In this document: piece by piece, positions 51,417 to 61,368 of the stretch
How positions within the stretch are numbered: the first letter of the stretch is position 1
Layout of the letters: each line of letters begins with the position of its first letter
NCBI RefSeq assembly: GCF_003010935.1
Contig: NZ_PGGN01000002.1
Coordinates: 806,001 to 870,000, forward strand
DNA: 64,000 nt
Source of the DNA: Phyllobacterium endophyticum
Lineage (GTDB): Bacteria > Pseudomonadota > Alphaproteobacteria > Rhizobiales > Rhizobiaceae
Reading direction: 5' to 3'
Program-made: the position numbers and the translations under genes
Notes under the pieces: model-generated
Told to the model about the DNA's origin: nothing
What the model saw: the letters and a program-made list of their open reading frames with translations, nothing else
Databases searched by the model: none

Positions 51417-52043
51417 ATGGAAATGATCACGGATATCGAGGACTTCTTCACGATCGGATGCGGCCGTTGCGAGCGGTTCGCAACCCCGGATTGCTCAACG
51501 CGGCAATGGGCGCAGGGATTAAGCGATCTTCGCCGCATCTGCCGCGCGTCAGGGCTTGTCGAGAAGGTCAAGTGGGCGCATCCCTGCTACATGCACGAAG
51601 GACGCAATATCGTGATCTTCGGTGCCTTCCGCGGCGATTTTCGCCTGACCTTCTTCAATGCCGCACTGATGAAGGACCCTGAAAGTATACTCGAGAAGCA
51701 GGGACCGAACACCCGGAACCCCGACATGATCCGCTTTGTCGACAATGCACAAGTCGCGGAGATGGAGCCGGTCATTGTGTCCTATTTGAAGGAGGCGATG
51801 GGGTATGCGGAGGCCGGAATCAAGCCGCCGAAAGAGGAACGCGAGATCGAACTGCCGGATGAATTGGTAGAGGCGCTGGATTCCGATCCCGAGCTTGCAG
51901 AGGCTTTTCACAACCTGACGCCGGGCAGACAGAACAGCTATCTGTTCAACCTCAACTCGGCCAAGAAGCCTGAAACGCGAATTTCCCGCATTGCGAGCTT
52001 CCGCGACAAGATCCTTGCTGGGAGGGGCGCCACGGAGCGATAG
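51417..52043 (+). CDS. YdeI/OmdA-like protein with DUF1801-type domain
   Basis: 208 residues. The N-terminal ~120 residues form a DUF1801-like fold (LVEKVKWAHPCYMHEGRNIV, then FGAFRGDFRLTFFNAALM). The C-terminal ~75 residues have the OmdA/YdeI pattern PDELVEALDSDPELAEAF followed by NLTPGRQNSY and a helical KPETRISRI end. Role unclear; it follows the DUF2277 gene by 30 bp and may be co-transcribed. Confidence 0.85.
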   Translation: MEMITDIEDFFTIGCGRCERFATPDCSTRQWAQGLSDLRRICRASGLVEKVKWAHPCYMHEGRNIVIFGAFRGDFRLTFFNAALMKDPESILEKQGPNTRNPDMIRFVDNAQVAEMEPVIVSYLKEAMGYAEAGIKPPKEEREIELPDELVEALDSDPELAEAFHNLTPGRQNSYLFNLNSAKKPETRISRIASFRDKILAGRGATER

Positions 52044-52077
52044 CTTCCTCGGCGCTTATAATGACAACGACTACTCG

Positions 52078-53049
52078 CTATGAGTCCGTCACGCGCGCTT
52101 TCCAATACTCGAACACATCGGCCAATGTTTTTTCAAACGAAATCTCTGGCTTCCAGCCCATTGCCCGATAGACGGCAGTCGCATTGCCGGAAGCGCTTGC
52201 GACTGCGCTGGGGCGCAAACGTTGCGGGTCGACCTGGACATCGATTTTCTGACCCGAAAGGCGGATCAACGTATCAAGAATATCCTGTATTTGTAGAGTT
52301 CTGCCCGATGCAAGATTGAAAACTTGCCCCCGAGTTGAGGGGAAATCCAGAAGAGCACTGTCGGCATAAGCTCGAACCACATCGCGCACATCCAAAAAAT
52401 CGCGATGTGCCAGGAGGTTGCCTACGCTCATAACCGGGGGACGTAAGCCAATAGATATTTCCGCCAGCTGTTTGGCAAAAGCAGCCACGACGTAGGCGTC
52501 GGTCTGACCCGGCCCAGTATGATTGAACGGCCGAAACCTGATTGTATTCAACCCATCATGGGCAAGTTGGCCCACTAGCACATCGGCCGCCGCCTTGCTG
52601 GCGCCGTACGCATTCATCGGCTTGAGCACAACATTCTCGCCGACAGGCTCTCCCATGAATTCGTTGAAGGACGCCCCGTACGTTTCTGAACTGCTCACAA
52701 AGATGAACTTGGCGGCGGGCGCCGCTTCCATGGTCGCATACGCCATGTTCATCGTGCCGGTGACATTTATATCCCAAGCCACCCGCGGAATCTTGTGCGC
52801 TTCGGTGGGCGCGGCCATGGCGGCCAAATGAATGATTGATGTTGGCCGGCACTCATGCACCACATCAACGATGTCGTCATACTCTCTGACATCCAACGTC
52901 CTGCCCTCGGTCGTACTGTAACCGACCGGGAAGATGGTTATGTCATGCTCACGCTGTCGCGTTTTGAATTCTTCCTGAAGCCAATACCCAACAAATCCAT
53001 TGGCACCTGTGATGAGAATACGGTGCTCGAATGACGTGTCTAATGTCAT
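52078..53049 (-). CDS. rmd: GDP-4-keto-6-deoxy-D-mannose reductase (RMD)
   Basis: 323-residue extended SDR enzyme that reduces GDP-4-keto-6-deoxy-D-mannose to GDP-D-rhamnose. It shows the NAD(P) site TGANGFVGYW near residue 14, SSSETYG, and the catalytic YGASK (in NAYGASKAAAD). The absence of a GDP-fucose synthase-type epimerase pattern and its place right after gmd favour RMD; a 4-epimerase or GDP-talose reductase is possible. It follows gmd by 28 bp. Confidence 0.85.
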   Translation of the reverse strand: MTLDTSFEHRILITGANGFVGYWLQEEFKTRQREHDITIFPVGYSTTEGRTLDVREYDDIVDVVHECRPTSIIHLAAMAAPTEAHKIPRVAWDINVTGTMNMAYATMEAAPAAKFIFVSSSETYGASFNEFMGEPVGENVVLKPMNAYGASKAAADVLVGQLAHDGLNTIRFRPFNHTGPGQTDAYVVAAFAKQLAEISIGLRPPVMSVGNLLAHRDFLDVRDVVRAYADSALLDFPSTRGQVFNLASGRTLQIQDILDTLIRLSGQKIDVQVDPQRLRPSAVASASGNATAVYRAMGWKPEISFEKTLADVFEYWKARVTDS

Positions 53050-53077
53050 CTTTGAACACTTTTCGACAAAGCTTCAC

Positions 53078-54067
<990 letters not shown>

Positions 54068-54135
54068 TCAATATACTTTTAAGTCAATGACGTCTTGTCA
54101 GCTCTTGCAGCAGCCAGAGCCGCTCCAGTCGGACC

Positions 54136-55554
54136 CTATTGGCGCCCATACACATCGTCGAATCGCACAATGTCATCTTCACCAAGATAATCCCCGCTCT
54201 GCACCTCTATCATAACAAGTCGCATGATTCCGGGATTTTCAAGCCGATGTTTATGCCCGCAAGGGATATAAGTCGATTCATTCGTATTAAGAATGAGTTC
54301 CTGTTCGCCATTGACGACCTTCGCTGTCCCACTGACAACCACCCAATGCTCGGACCTGTGATGGTGCATTTGAAGGCTCAAGCTCGCACCCGGCTTGACC
54401 TCGATACGCTTGATCTTGAATCTCGGACCTTCTTCAAGAGTGGTATAGGTACCCCACGGACGATGGACCGTTCGATGCAAACTGTGCGCCTCATGACCGT
54501 TCGCCTTCAACTGCGTGAAAAGTTGCTTTACATCCTGGGCGCGATCTTTGTGGGCAACCAGAACCGCATCAGCCGAATCAACAATCACGAGATCCTGAAC
54601 ACCGACGGTACCGACAAGACGGTCGCCGCTACTTTGAATGAAGCAATTTTCGGTTCCAACAAGAACAGTGTCGCCATTGATCCGGTTTCCTGACCCGTCG
54701 GGTTCGATCAGGTCGGACAGAGCATTCCAGGAGCCGATGTCGGTCCAACCGATATTGCAGCCTATCATTGCAACATTTTCGGCTTTTTCGAGTATCGCGT
54801 AGTCAATGGAATTCTTGGGCACCAAGGCGAACGACTCGCGATCGAGCGTTAGTTGGGTGCCACTTGCTACATTTGACTGGTGAGCTTCAACCAGGCTCCT
54901 GCGGCATTGGTCAAGGATGTCCGGGCAATGCTGTTGCATCAGGCCGATCATTGTTCCCGCTGAAAAGCAGAACATTCCGGAGTTCCAATAAAATCGACCC
55001 GCCGCAATATATTCCTTTGCCTTGGCAAGGTCCGGTTTTTCGACGAAGCGAAGGACATTCTGCCCGTCAGCTTCGATGTAGCCATAACCGGTTTCGGGAT
55101 ATTCAGGATCGATGCCAAAGGTAACCAGGCGTCCGCGCGAAGCAAGTTCGATCGCCTGCACGCCGGCAGCACGAAAGGCGTCAAGATCGCTGATCATGTG
55201 ATCTGCCGGAAAAAGCAGAATGATGGCATCGTCGCCGTAGATCTGCTGAACATAGAGAGCGGCAATCGCTGTCGCAGCTGCCGTATCGCGCCCCATCGGC
55301 TCAAGCAGGTAAGTGCAACCCACGCCTGATGCATTGACTTCGCTGTACTCATCCTCTGATTTGAAGAAAAGCTCGCGATTGGTAATCGTCAGGATCTGCT
55401 CTACCCCTGGCAGCAAAGCCGCTCGTAGAAACGCGTGCTGCAGCAAGCTTTTGCCATCAGCAAGTTTGATGAACGGTTTTGGATGGGCTTCGCGTGATAC
55501 CGGCCATAACCGCGCACCAGCGCCGCCGCTCATAATGGTGGGAATTATCTTCAT
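54136..55554 (-). CDS. manC: Mannose-1-phosphate guanylyltransferase / mannose-6-phosphate isomerase
   Basis: 472-residue type II PMI-GMP enzyme making GDP-mannose from mannose-1-phosphate and GTP. The N-terminal nucleotidyltransferase has SGGAGARLWPVSREAHPKPF and FVEKPDLAKAKEY. The C-terminal cupin domain (residues ~355-465) has RPWGTYTTLEEG, LQMHHHRSEHWVVVSGTAKV and ESTYIPCGHKHRLENPG, with isomerase-type metal histidines. First gene of the manC-gmd-rmd operon. Confidence 0.95.
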   Translation of the reverse strand: MKIIPTIMSGGAGARLWPVSREAHPKPFIKLADGKSLLQHAFLRAALLPGVEQILTITNRELFFKSEDEYSEVNASGVGCTYLLEPMGRDTAAATAIAALYVQQIYGDDAIILLFPADHMISDLDAFRAAGVQAIELASRGRLVTFGIDPEYPETGYGYIEADGQNVLRFVEKPDLAKAKEYIAAGRFYWNSGMFCFSAGTMIGLMQQHCPDILDQCRRSLVEAHQSNVASGTQLTLDRESFALVPKNSIDYAILEKAENVAMIGCNIGWTDIGSWNALSDLIEPDGSGNRINGDTVLVGTENCFIQSSGDRLVGTVGVQDLVIVDSADAVLVAHKDRAQDVKQLFTQLKANGHEAHSLHRTVHRPWGTYTTLEEGPRFKIKRIEVKPGASLSLQMHHHRSEHWVVVSGTAKVVNGEQELILNTNESTYIPCGHKHRLENPGIMRLVMIEVQSGDYLGEDDIVRFDDVYGRQ

Positions 55555-55955
55555 TATTCTTCAACTCCAGGATATTCTCGGCCGGCACACCAAAAAAGGT
55601 TGGCAAATCGCATCGGTCAGTTCGGAAACCGGGCTGCGAAAGCCGCTAAGCTCGAATTTTGAGTACTCATCGTCTGTTCACCAATGTGCAAGTCTTCCCA
55701 GCGAAAACTTTCGCCGGCGGCGTCCCCTCGGCAGCCGACATTGTGGATCGTTTAGTAGTTTTGAAAGGACGTGACAACCATCGGCGAAGTTTTCGCATGC
55801 GCAACGTTCGGCGACGTCTCGCCGACTGCTGAAAGGGATTGTCCAAAAGGTGCAGGGTCTAAGCCGATCTGATGCCGACGCTACAGTGGACTCGTCGTTT
55901 CCGTTGTGTTCTCCTGTGACCACAATAACAAGGCTCTAGAGTCAGAGGAGTCGTC
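55555..55955. other. Intergenic region upstream of manC, no gene seen
   Basis: About 400 bp holding the likely manC promoter region. No convincing open frame or strong terminator was seen. Confidence 0.5.
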
Positions 55956-56132
55956 ATGGCAAACGCGATTGAACTGGAAACGACGGAAGCGGTCAGAATC
56001 CATAGAGAAAGAGACCGTCAGACTTCCAAGACCACAAAACCCGAGAATCTACGGCCGGCCGATCAGATAAATTATGATCTGGCGCCGCTGGAGGGACCCG
56101 TGATCTATTTAACGCATATAGTAAGCAACTGA
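55956..56132 (+). CDS. Short unrecognised ORF with strong ribosome binding site
   Basis: 58 codons from ATG 55956, with GAGGAG 5 nt upstream. The product starts MANAIELETTEAVRIHRERD and ends GPVIYLTHIVSN; it is charged in the first half. Codon use looks like neighbouring coding DNA. It matches no family I know. It may be a real small gene or the N-terminal remnant of a gene lost by deletion, since more than 400 bp without a gene follows. Confidence 0.4.
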   Translation: MANAIELETTEAVRIHRERDRQTSKTTKPENLRPADQINYDLAPLEGPVIYLTHIVSN

Positions 56133-56547
56133 CGGGCTACACTTGAATAGCGTGTTGCCGAGTGATCACTAGGCGATATCACGACTGTTGAGACCGACAA
56201 GTTCACAGCCCGGAACTCACCGCTGAATGCATGATCTATGCGCCGGCACCTCCTGCCATCACCTGAAAGAACCACTAGCTGGTTGATGTTTTGCATCCCT
56301 CTCCTTTCGAAGGCTAGCCAAGAAGCAAGGCTTCGTCTCCGGCAGAATTGATGTGGAGGCATCTATTGACATACGGGATACAGTCGATCACCTAGCGGCA
56401 TGGCTTGCCGCGTAGACATCCATGATGACACGTTGCGCACATTGAGTGATGAGGCGTACAGATTTGCTAGAAGTAATGGGGTCCTGAACTGCCATTGATC
56501 GTTTCTCCAGCACGCTCGTTGGGCATTACTCGCAAGAAAAGAAGCAT
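56133..56547. other. Intergenic region, no gene seen
   Basis: About 415 bp between the 58-codon ORF and the glycosyltransferase. A 31-codon plus-strand frame around 56400-56500 exists but has no support. Possibly decayed coding DNA. Confidence 0.4.
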
Positions 56548-56556
56548 TTGATCCGT

Positions 56557-57840
56557 ATGCTGAAACGTCCGGCAAATTCGCTCAAGACAACCTTGAAAGA
56601 GCGTGACCCCGTTGGCAAATGGAGCCGAGCGACTTCGTCTGCCAAATTTCGGGTGTGGAAAATAAGCCAAACACTTCTGCAAAAATACAGGCAGCACTTA
56701 CTTCAGCCTTTCAGACCTTTCCCCAATAAAAGGGGTATTCTGTTTATAGGGTACGTGCAAGCAGGTTTGGGTCTCGGTGAATCCTTGCGTGGCATGATTA
56801 AAGCTGCGGCACATCGAGGTTTGAAGTTCGGTGTCTATCCTTATCGCGTAGGCGTGGAAACACGCATCATCGGTGAGTTTATGCCCGAGCGGTATGATCG
56901 CCAGCATCGCTACGATTTCAACATGATCGAGGTCGCTGCAGACCAGGTACCCGCCGTGTTCAGAACTGTGGACCCTCGGCACATCGCCGGCAGCTACAAC
57001 ATTCTCCGGACCTACTGGGAGCTCGCGAAAGCTCCTCGCGAATGGGAGCCGATGCTGGACGGGATTGATGAAATTTGGGTACCCAATCAATTCGTTCACG
57101 ACGCATTCAGGCGCATTTTTGCCGGCCCAATTACCATTATTCCTCCGTGTGTTGTTATCGAGGACACTGAATATCCAGACCGCGCCGCTTTGGGGCTGGA
57201 AAGCAATCAATTCTACTTCCTCTTTTCATTCGACTACTACTCGTCCCCTCATCGAAAAAATCCACTGGGCGTTCTCGACGCGTTTCTGGCAGCCTTTCCC
57301 CATCACAATGAAAACGTCAGCTTGGTAATCAAGTCTACGGGATCTGAGTTGCATCACCCGGACATAAAGGAAAAAATCCGGGTTGCAGCGGAGGCAGATC
57401 CACGAATTCAGCTTATCGACAAGACCTTGTCACGCAAGGAAGTACTGGGCCTCATCCGAGCCTGCGATTGCTATGTCTCCCTACACCGCGCCGAGGGCTT
57501 CGGACTTGGTATGGTGGAGGCGATGAGCTTTGGAAAGATCGTCATTGGGACGGACTATTCCGGGAGCACAGATTTTCTTTCTGAGGATACCGGCTATCCC
57601 GTGGCATATAATTTGATTCCGGTTGAGCCAAATGAATATACTTGGTCGTCGGACCAGGTTTGGGCAGAGCCGGATCTGGAGGCTGCGGTCAAAGCGTTCA
57701 AGCTTGCTTTTTCAGATCGCGATTCAAGCCGGCGCAAAGCGGCAGCAGGAAAAATGCTGGTCGATCGCAAGTATGGTGTGGCGTCAGTCGGTGCTGAAAT
57801 CGAGCGGCGCATCGATGAACTCGAACTTGGACGAGCATGA
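56557..57840 (+). CDS. Glycosyltransferase, GT4 type
   Basis: 427 residues (from ATG 56557; a TTG 9 nt upstream is also possible as neither has a clear Shine-Dalgarno). The N-terminal domain has GYVQAGLGLGESLRGMIKAA, and the C-terminal domain has the donor-binding EX7E motif in HRAEGFGLGMVEAMSFGK (around residue 312-320), typical of retaining GT4 enzymes. Likely adds mannose or rhamnose in the polysaccharide made by this locus. The N-terminal ~60 residues are basic and could associate with the membrane. Confidence 0.88.
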   Translation: MLKRPANSLKTTLKERDPVGKWSRATSSAKFRVWKISQTLLQKYRQHLLQPFRPFPNKRGILFIGYVQAGLGLGESLRGMIKAAAHRGLKFGVYPYRVGVETRIIGEFMPERYDRQHRYDFNMIEVAADQVPAVFRTVDPRHIAGSYNILRTYWELAKAPREWEPMLDGIDEIWVPNQFVHDAFRRIFAGPITIIPPCVVIEDTEYPDRAALGLESNQFYFLFSFDYYSSPHRKNPLGVLDAFLAAFPHHNENVSLVIKSTGSELHHPDIKEKIRVAAEADPRIQLIDKTLSRKEVLGLIRACDCYVSLHRAEGFGLGMVEAMSFGKIVIGTDYSGSTDFLSEDTGYPVAYNLIPVEPNEYTWSSDQVWAEPDLEAAVKAFKLAFSDRDSSRRKAAAGKMLVDRKYGVASVGAEIERRIDELELGRA

Positions 57841-57853
57841 TCATCCTGCCACG

Positions 57854-60745
57854 TTATAGACTGACACGCAGCGGAGTGCCCAACCAGTTTGAATTTCCTT
57901 GCACAAGTTCGATGTCCGCAAAGCTCGCGCCTTGCTCCACCAGATCGGTCGGCACTTTCAGCGCCATGTATATCGTGTCGCCCGGCGCCAGGACGAACGG
58001 TATGGGCGTATATGCATTCTTGACCTGAAGATCTCGGCCCGCACGATCGAGTAAGTGGTAGCTAAGGGTTACCCCGCCCTCGTTTGCCGAGCCCAAGCTC
58101 GACCATACTTTGTCGGTCAGGTTGGTAGCGGCGACAACTATCTTGCGGGTTCGACCATCGTCAGTGGGGTAAGGCCCCTCAACAACATCGAGCCGATGAG
58201 CACGTTGCGTTTCATCCAATTGGCCACTCATTTGTGTGTGACCAATGTCTGTAATCGAACCCCGCGAATTTTGCGCGTCCGGCTCATATGTCCTATACCA
58301 GTTCTGACCCAGGACGACCTCCTTGAGTTGGGCAGCACTCTCCGCCCAACTCGGCCAATGACCGCCGCTCATCGAAGGATCAGCCTTGTCATTCGAGCGG
58401 ATAAACTGGTTGACCGCGTCGGCCAGGGCGGCAGGATCGCCAACTGTAAAGAAATGCGCAACGGACGTGCCTTTTGCCACTTCACGGAATACTGGAATGT
58501 CGCTCGCCAGGACTGGTTTGCCGAAATGTCCCGCCTCGACGATCGGCAGCCCAAAGCCCTCCGCGAAGGAAGCCGCTATCAATGCATCGCACTGCGCATA
58601 AAGCCTGCCCAATTCGTCATCGTTTACAGTTTCATGCCACTGTAGACGTTTACCGTATTCCGGATGATTGCGGATGCGCTCCACCAAATGGGTGACCTCC
58701 CAGCCAGTCTTCCCGACCAGGACGAGCTCGGCATCGACACCATCACTCCACAAAGTCTCAAACGCATCCAGCGCCACCCGATGGCCCTTGCGTGGTTCTA
58801 AAGTACCCACCATAAGGAATCGAGGTCTTGGCGATGTCGCGAGCGTACCCACGGTCTCGCCGGCAGCGCTCGCGCCACTAAAGTCAGCGCCAAGTTGCCA
58901 ATATCCTACGTTCATCCTGCGCGGAAATTCGATTGCCTCAAGCAGTGCAAGGAGTTCATCGGCCACGGCTCGCGAAATGCAGACGAACCCCGTGGAATAC
59001 ATCAGTGCAGACCGCAGCCATTTACTGAACATGACAGGCATGTTGGGGTCGCAGAAGGCAGCCGACCGGATAGGAACAGTGTCGTAGAGGCATGTTATCA
59101 CCTCCCCCCCACGTAATCGGCAGGCACGAAGGTGGGGTTGGTGCAATTCAAATAGATGCCACGAACTATCCAACATCAACAATGTGTCACTGCCGATGAC
59201 AACCTTGTTGGCCGGTTCTTTCTCCGGCCGTTCTAGCGTTCGTCCGTCCATTGCAAACCAGCCACTCGGGTCATCGCAAAGCACGAACTGAATTTGCTCA
59301 ACACTGCGCACCTGATCGTTCGCGATGGATTCGCAGATTTTTTTAACGACGCGCTGAATTCCGGTCTTGTGAGTGACCAGACCGGTGAACGTCGCGTCGA
59401 TCAGCAGGCGGCGCTGAGACGACAAGGGTTCGGCTAGCGCCAGGGTCCGTGCGGCAACTGCGGTGTCAAGTCCATGTAGATCGATCAACGGTGCAATTTG
59501 GCTTCGCGAACTCAAAACGTCTCGTCCGGTATCGCGTCTGTCAAGTTTGCTGAGCCGCTCAATCGCTGTTTTCGCGCTGCGCTTCCAGGTGAACTGTTCA
59601 GCATGCATTCGCATTTGCTTCTGCAGATCACGCGACCAGCCAGGATTATCGAGGAGCCGTGCGATGACGCTGGCAAGCTCCTTTGGAGATGACGGATCGA
59701 ACAGCAGGTCGTCTATTCCAACTACCTCAGGCAAAGCTCCAGCACGAGCGGCCACGACGGGCGTTCCGCAATGAATTGCCTCAAGCGCGGTAAGTCCGAA
59801 ACCTTCCATGAAAGATGGTTGGACCAAGACCTTTGCCTGTTTGTAGAGGGATACCAACTCGGCGTCAGAAACATGCCCGAGGCAGATCAGACGTTCGGAT
59901 GACAGACCAAGTCTGCCCCAGCTTGCTTTGACGCTGTTGAGGAGGGAGCTCTGGACATCGCCCGCAATGACTAACTTCAAGCCGTTAGCAGGAAGAATGC
60001 CGTCGATATGAACAAAGGATTCAATAACAGCATTTACGTTTTTATGGCCGACTAGTGAACCAACATATAATATGAATTCTCCCAATCCTTGTTTTACTTC
60101 CTTAGCTTCTCTTTCTATTTGGATGAATTCGTTGGAGATGCCCGCCGAAATGTTCACGGCACTTATAGAATTATGAATTGACTTGAGTTCCGAGGTAGAA
60201 AACTCTGATATGCACAGATTGTCGGCGAAGCCTGTGTAAGAATTCAGCCTCCGCTGGTAATAATCCCTCATCAACTTGGTATCGAGGTACCGCTTGTATC
60301 GGTAGGGTATCGCGTCGTAAAAAATGGAAGTCGTTGGAATGACGCAACCACGCTCCGGCAATAATGGTACCGCAATGTCTACCGATCCTTCGAACGGGCT
60401 TGCCGACAGGGCTATGTCAGGTGCCAGACAATTGACATGATGCGAAATGGCCAACTCGCTCAGACGCCGCTGTGGCGTATATCCTTCTATCGCCTCACCC
60501 GCCTGCGCCGCGCCGTGCCAAACGTGAATGTTGGCGGGCCGGACGAGAAAACGGACAGCCTCGCGGGCGATCAAGGCTTCGCTCGGCATGGCCGCATTGA
60601 ACGAGATCGATAAGTCCACTTCAGGGTGGTTGTCGGCAATCGCCCCGATAAAATCCATTACATAACGGCCGATGCCCCGAAAGCGGCTGGCCGTTTGCAA
60701 ACATTGCCCGTCGATCCAGAGACGCATTTGAACACTGTCCTTCAT
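57854..60745 (-). CDS. Large bifunctional glycosyltransferase, two GT4 domains plus C-terminal beta domain
   Basis: 963 residues with two complete GT-B glycosyltransferases in tandem. Domain 1 (~1-380) starts MRLWIDGQCLQTASRFRGIG and has EGFGLTALEAIHCGTPVVAA near residue 313; domain 2 (~450-820) starts RLLIDATFTGLVTHKTGIQR and has EGFGLPIVEAGHFGKPVLAS near residue 727. Residues ~870-963 form a predicted beta-sandwich resembling the C-terminal ligand-binding parts of polysaccharide export/termination proteins (Wzt-like), by pattern only. ATG 60745 overlaps the upstream stop (ATGA). Such proteins build O-antigen repeats with alternating linkages. An AT-rich patch lies around 60060-60180. Confidence 0.88.
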   Translation of the reverse strand: MKDSVQMRLWIDGQCLQTASRFRGIGRYVMDFIGAIADNHPEVDLSISFNAAMPSEALIAREAVRFLVRPANIHVWHGAAQAGEAIEGYTPQRRLSELAISHHVNCLAPDIALSASPFEGSVDIAVPLLPERGCVIPTTSIFYDAIPYRYKRYLDTKLMRDYYQRRLNSYTGFADNLCISEFSTSELKSIHNSISAVNISAGISNEFIQIEREAKEVKQGLGEFILYVGSLVGHKNVNAVIESFVHIDGILPANGLKLVIAGDVQSSLLNSVKASWGRLGLSSERLICLGHVSDAELVSLYKQAKVLVQPSFMEGFGLTALEAIHCGTPVVAARAGALPEVVGIDDLLFDPSSPKELASVIARLLDNPGWSRDLQKQMRMHAEQFTWKRSAKTAIERLSKLDRRDTGRDVLSSRSQIAPLIDLHGLDTAVAARTLALAEPLSSQRRLLIDATFTGLVTHKTGIQRVVKKICESIANDQVRSVEQIQFVLCDDPSGWFAMDGRTLERPEKEPANKVVIGSDTLLMLDSSWHLFELHQPHLRACRLRGGEVITCLYDTVPIRSAAFCDPNMPVMFSKWLRSALMYSTGFVCISRAVADELLALLEAIEFPRRMNVGYWQLGADFSGASAAGETVGTLATSPRPRFLMVGTLEPRKGHRVALDAFETLWSDGVDAELVLVGKTGWEVTHLVERIRNHPEYGKRLQWHETVNDDELGRLYAQCDALIAASFAEGFGLPIVEAGHFGKPVLASDIPVFREVAKGTSVAHFFTVGDPAALADAVNQFIRSNDKADPSMSGGHWPSWAESAAQLKEVVLGQNWYRTYEPDAQNSRGSITDIGHTQMSGQLDETQRAHRLDVVEGPYPTDDGRTRKIVVAATNLTDKVWSSLGSANEGGVTLSYHLLDRAGRDLQVKNAYTPIPFVLAPGDTIYMALKVPTDLVEQGASFADIELVQGNSNWLGTPLRVSL

Positions 60746-61008
60746 GATTCCGCTCGATCGTCGAGAAGCCTTTGCCATTCGTCCAACGTTGTTTGTTCCG
60801 GTTCCAGCGTCCAACCTGCGCTCAATCCGCTGCCCCGCGATTGTGCAAAGGTGAATAATCGGCGCTGAAGGGCCGGTATGGCACGCAGCGAGCGCAGCAC
60901 GAGTGCCTTGGCGCGTGGACTATGGCGCAGCCATAGAAGCCCGCGCTCCAGAACAAAACGCGCAATCGTCTTTGACCACGTTGCCAGAGCGAGAGTTCTG
61001 GTATTCAT
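60742..61008 (-). CDS. Small basic protein coupled to the tandem glycosyltransferase
   Basis: 88 residues, MNTRTLALATWSKTIARFVL ..., rich in Arg and Leu (LLWLRHSPRAKALVLRSLRA), predicted helical and amphipathic, with an acidic end (LDEWQRLLDDRAES). It overlaps the glycosyltransferase start by 4 bp (ATGA), which supports real translation. Similar Arg/Leu-rich segments occur as linkers or tails in polysaccharide glycosyltransferases, so it may be a membrane-associated accessory or a separated domain. Its frame is open about 100 bp further upstream without a good start. Confidence 0.6.
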   Translation of the reverse strand: MNTRTLALATWSKTIARFVLERGLLWLRHSPRAKALVLRSLRAIPALQRRLFTFAQSRGSGLSAGWTLEPEQTTLDEWQRLLDDRAES

Positions 61009-61368
61009 GCCGTAAACCGCCGCGACGTCGAGGTCCGGGTGCTTCCTGGTTGCTCGTTGAAATTGGCCTGGTTGCAGGCACTCTGCGGTGCATGAACGAC
61101 CGTCAGTTCAGCGGGGGCTCTGGGCGATACTGTATCCACTTGTCGATCATACACTTTCGTTGCTCCGGACTTGTGGCGGTGCGCCCCGCGAGAGGCTACA
61201 TTGATCGCCAACAAGCCTGATGACTCTTTTCAGATTGCTTCTGCGCCAGCAAGCATGTTTGCCCGCAATGGCGCCCAATCATGTCCGCTTTCAGGCCGAC
61301 GTCATCGAAAGTCGTGCCTGGCACCCGGGCCAGCACGGGTTTACGGGCGCGATACCTCATCGGCAACC
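61009..61368. other. Gap upstream of the 88-residue gene, no gene assigned
   Basis: 360 bp. The frame of the following small protein stays open for about 100 bp here, so a longer or degraded precursor gene is possible. No terminator or recognisable gene was seen. Confidence 0.4.
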
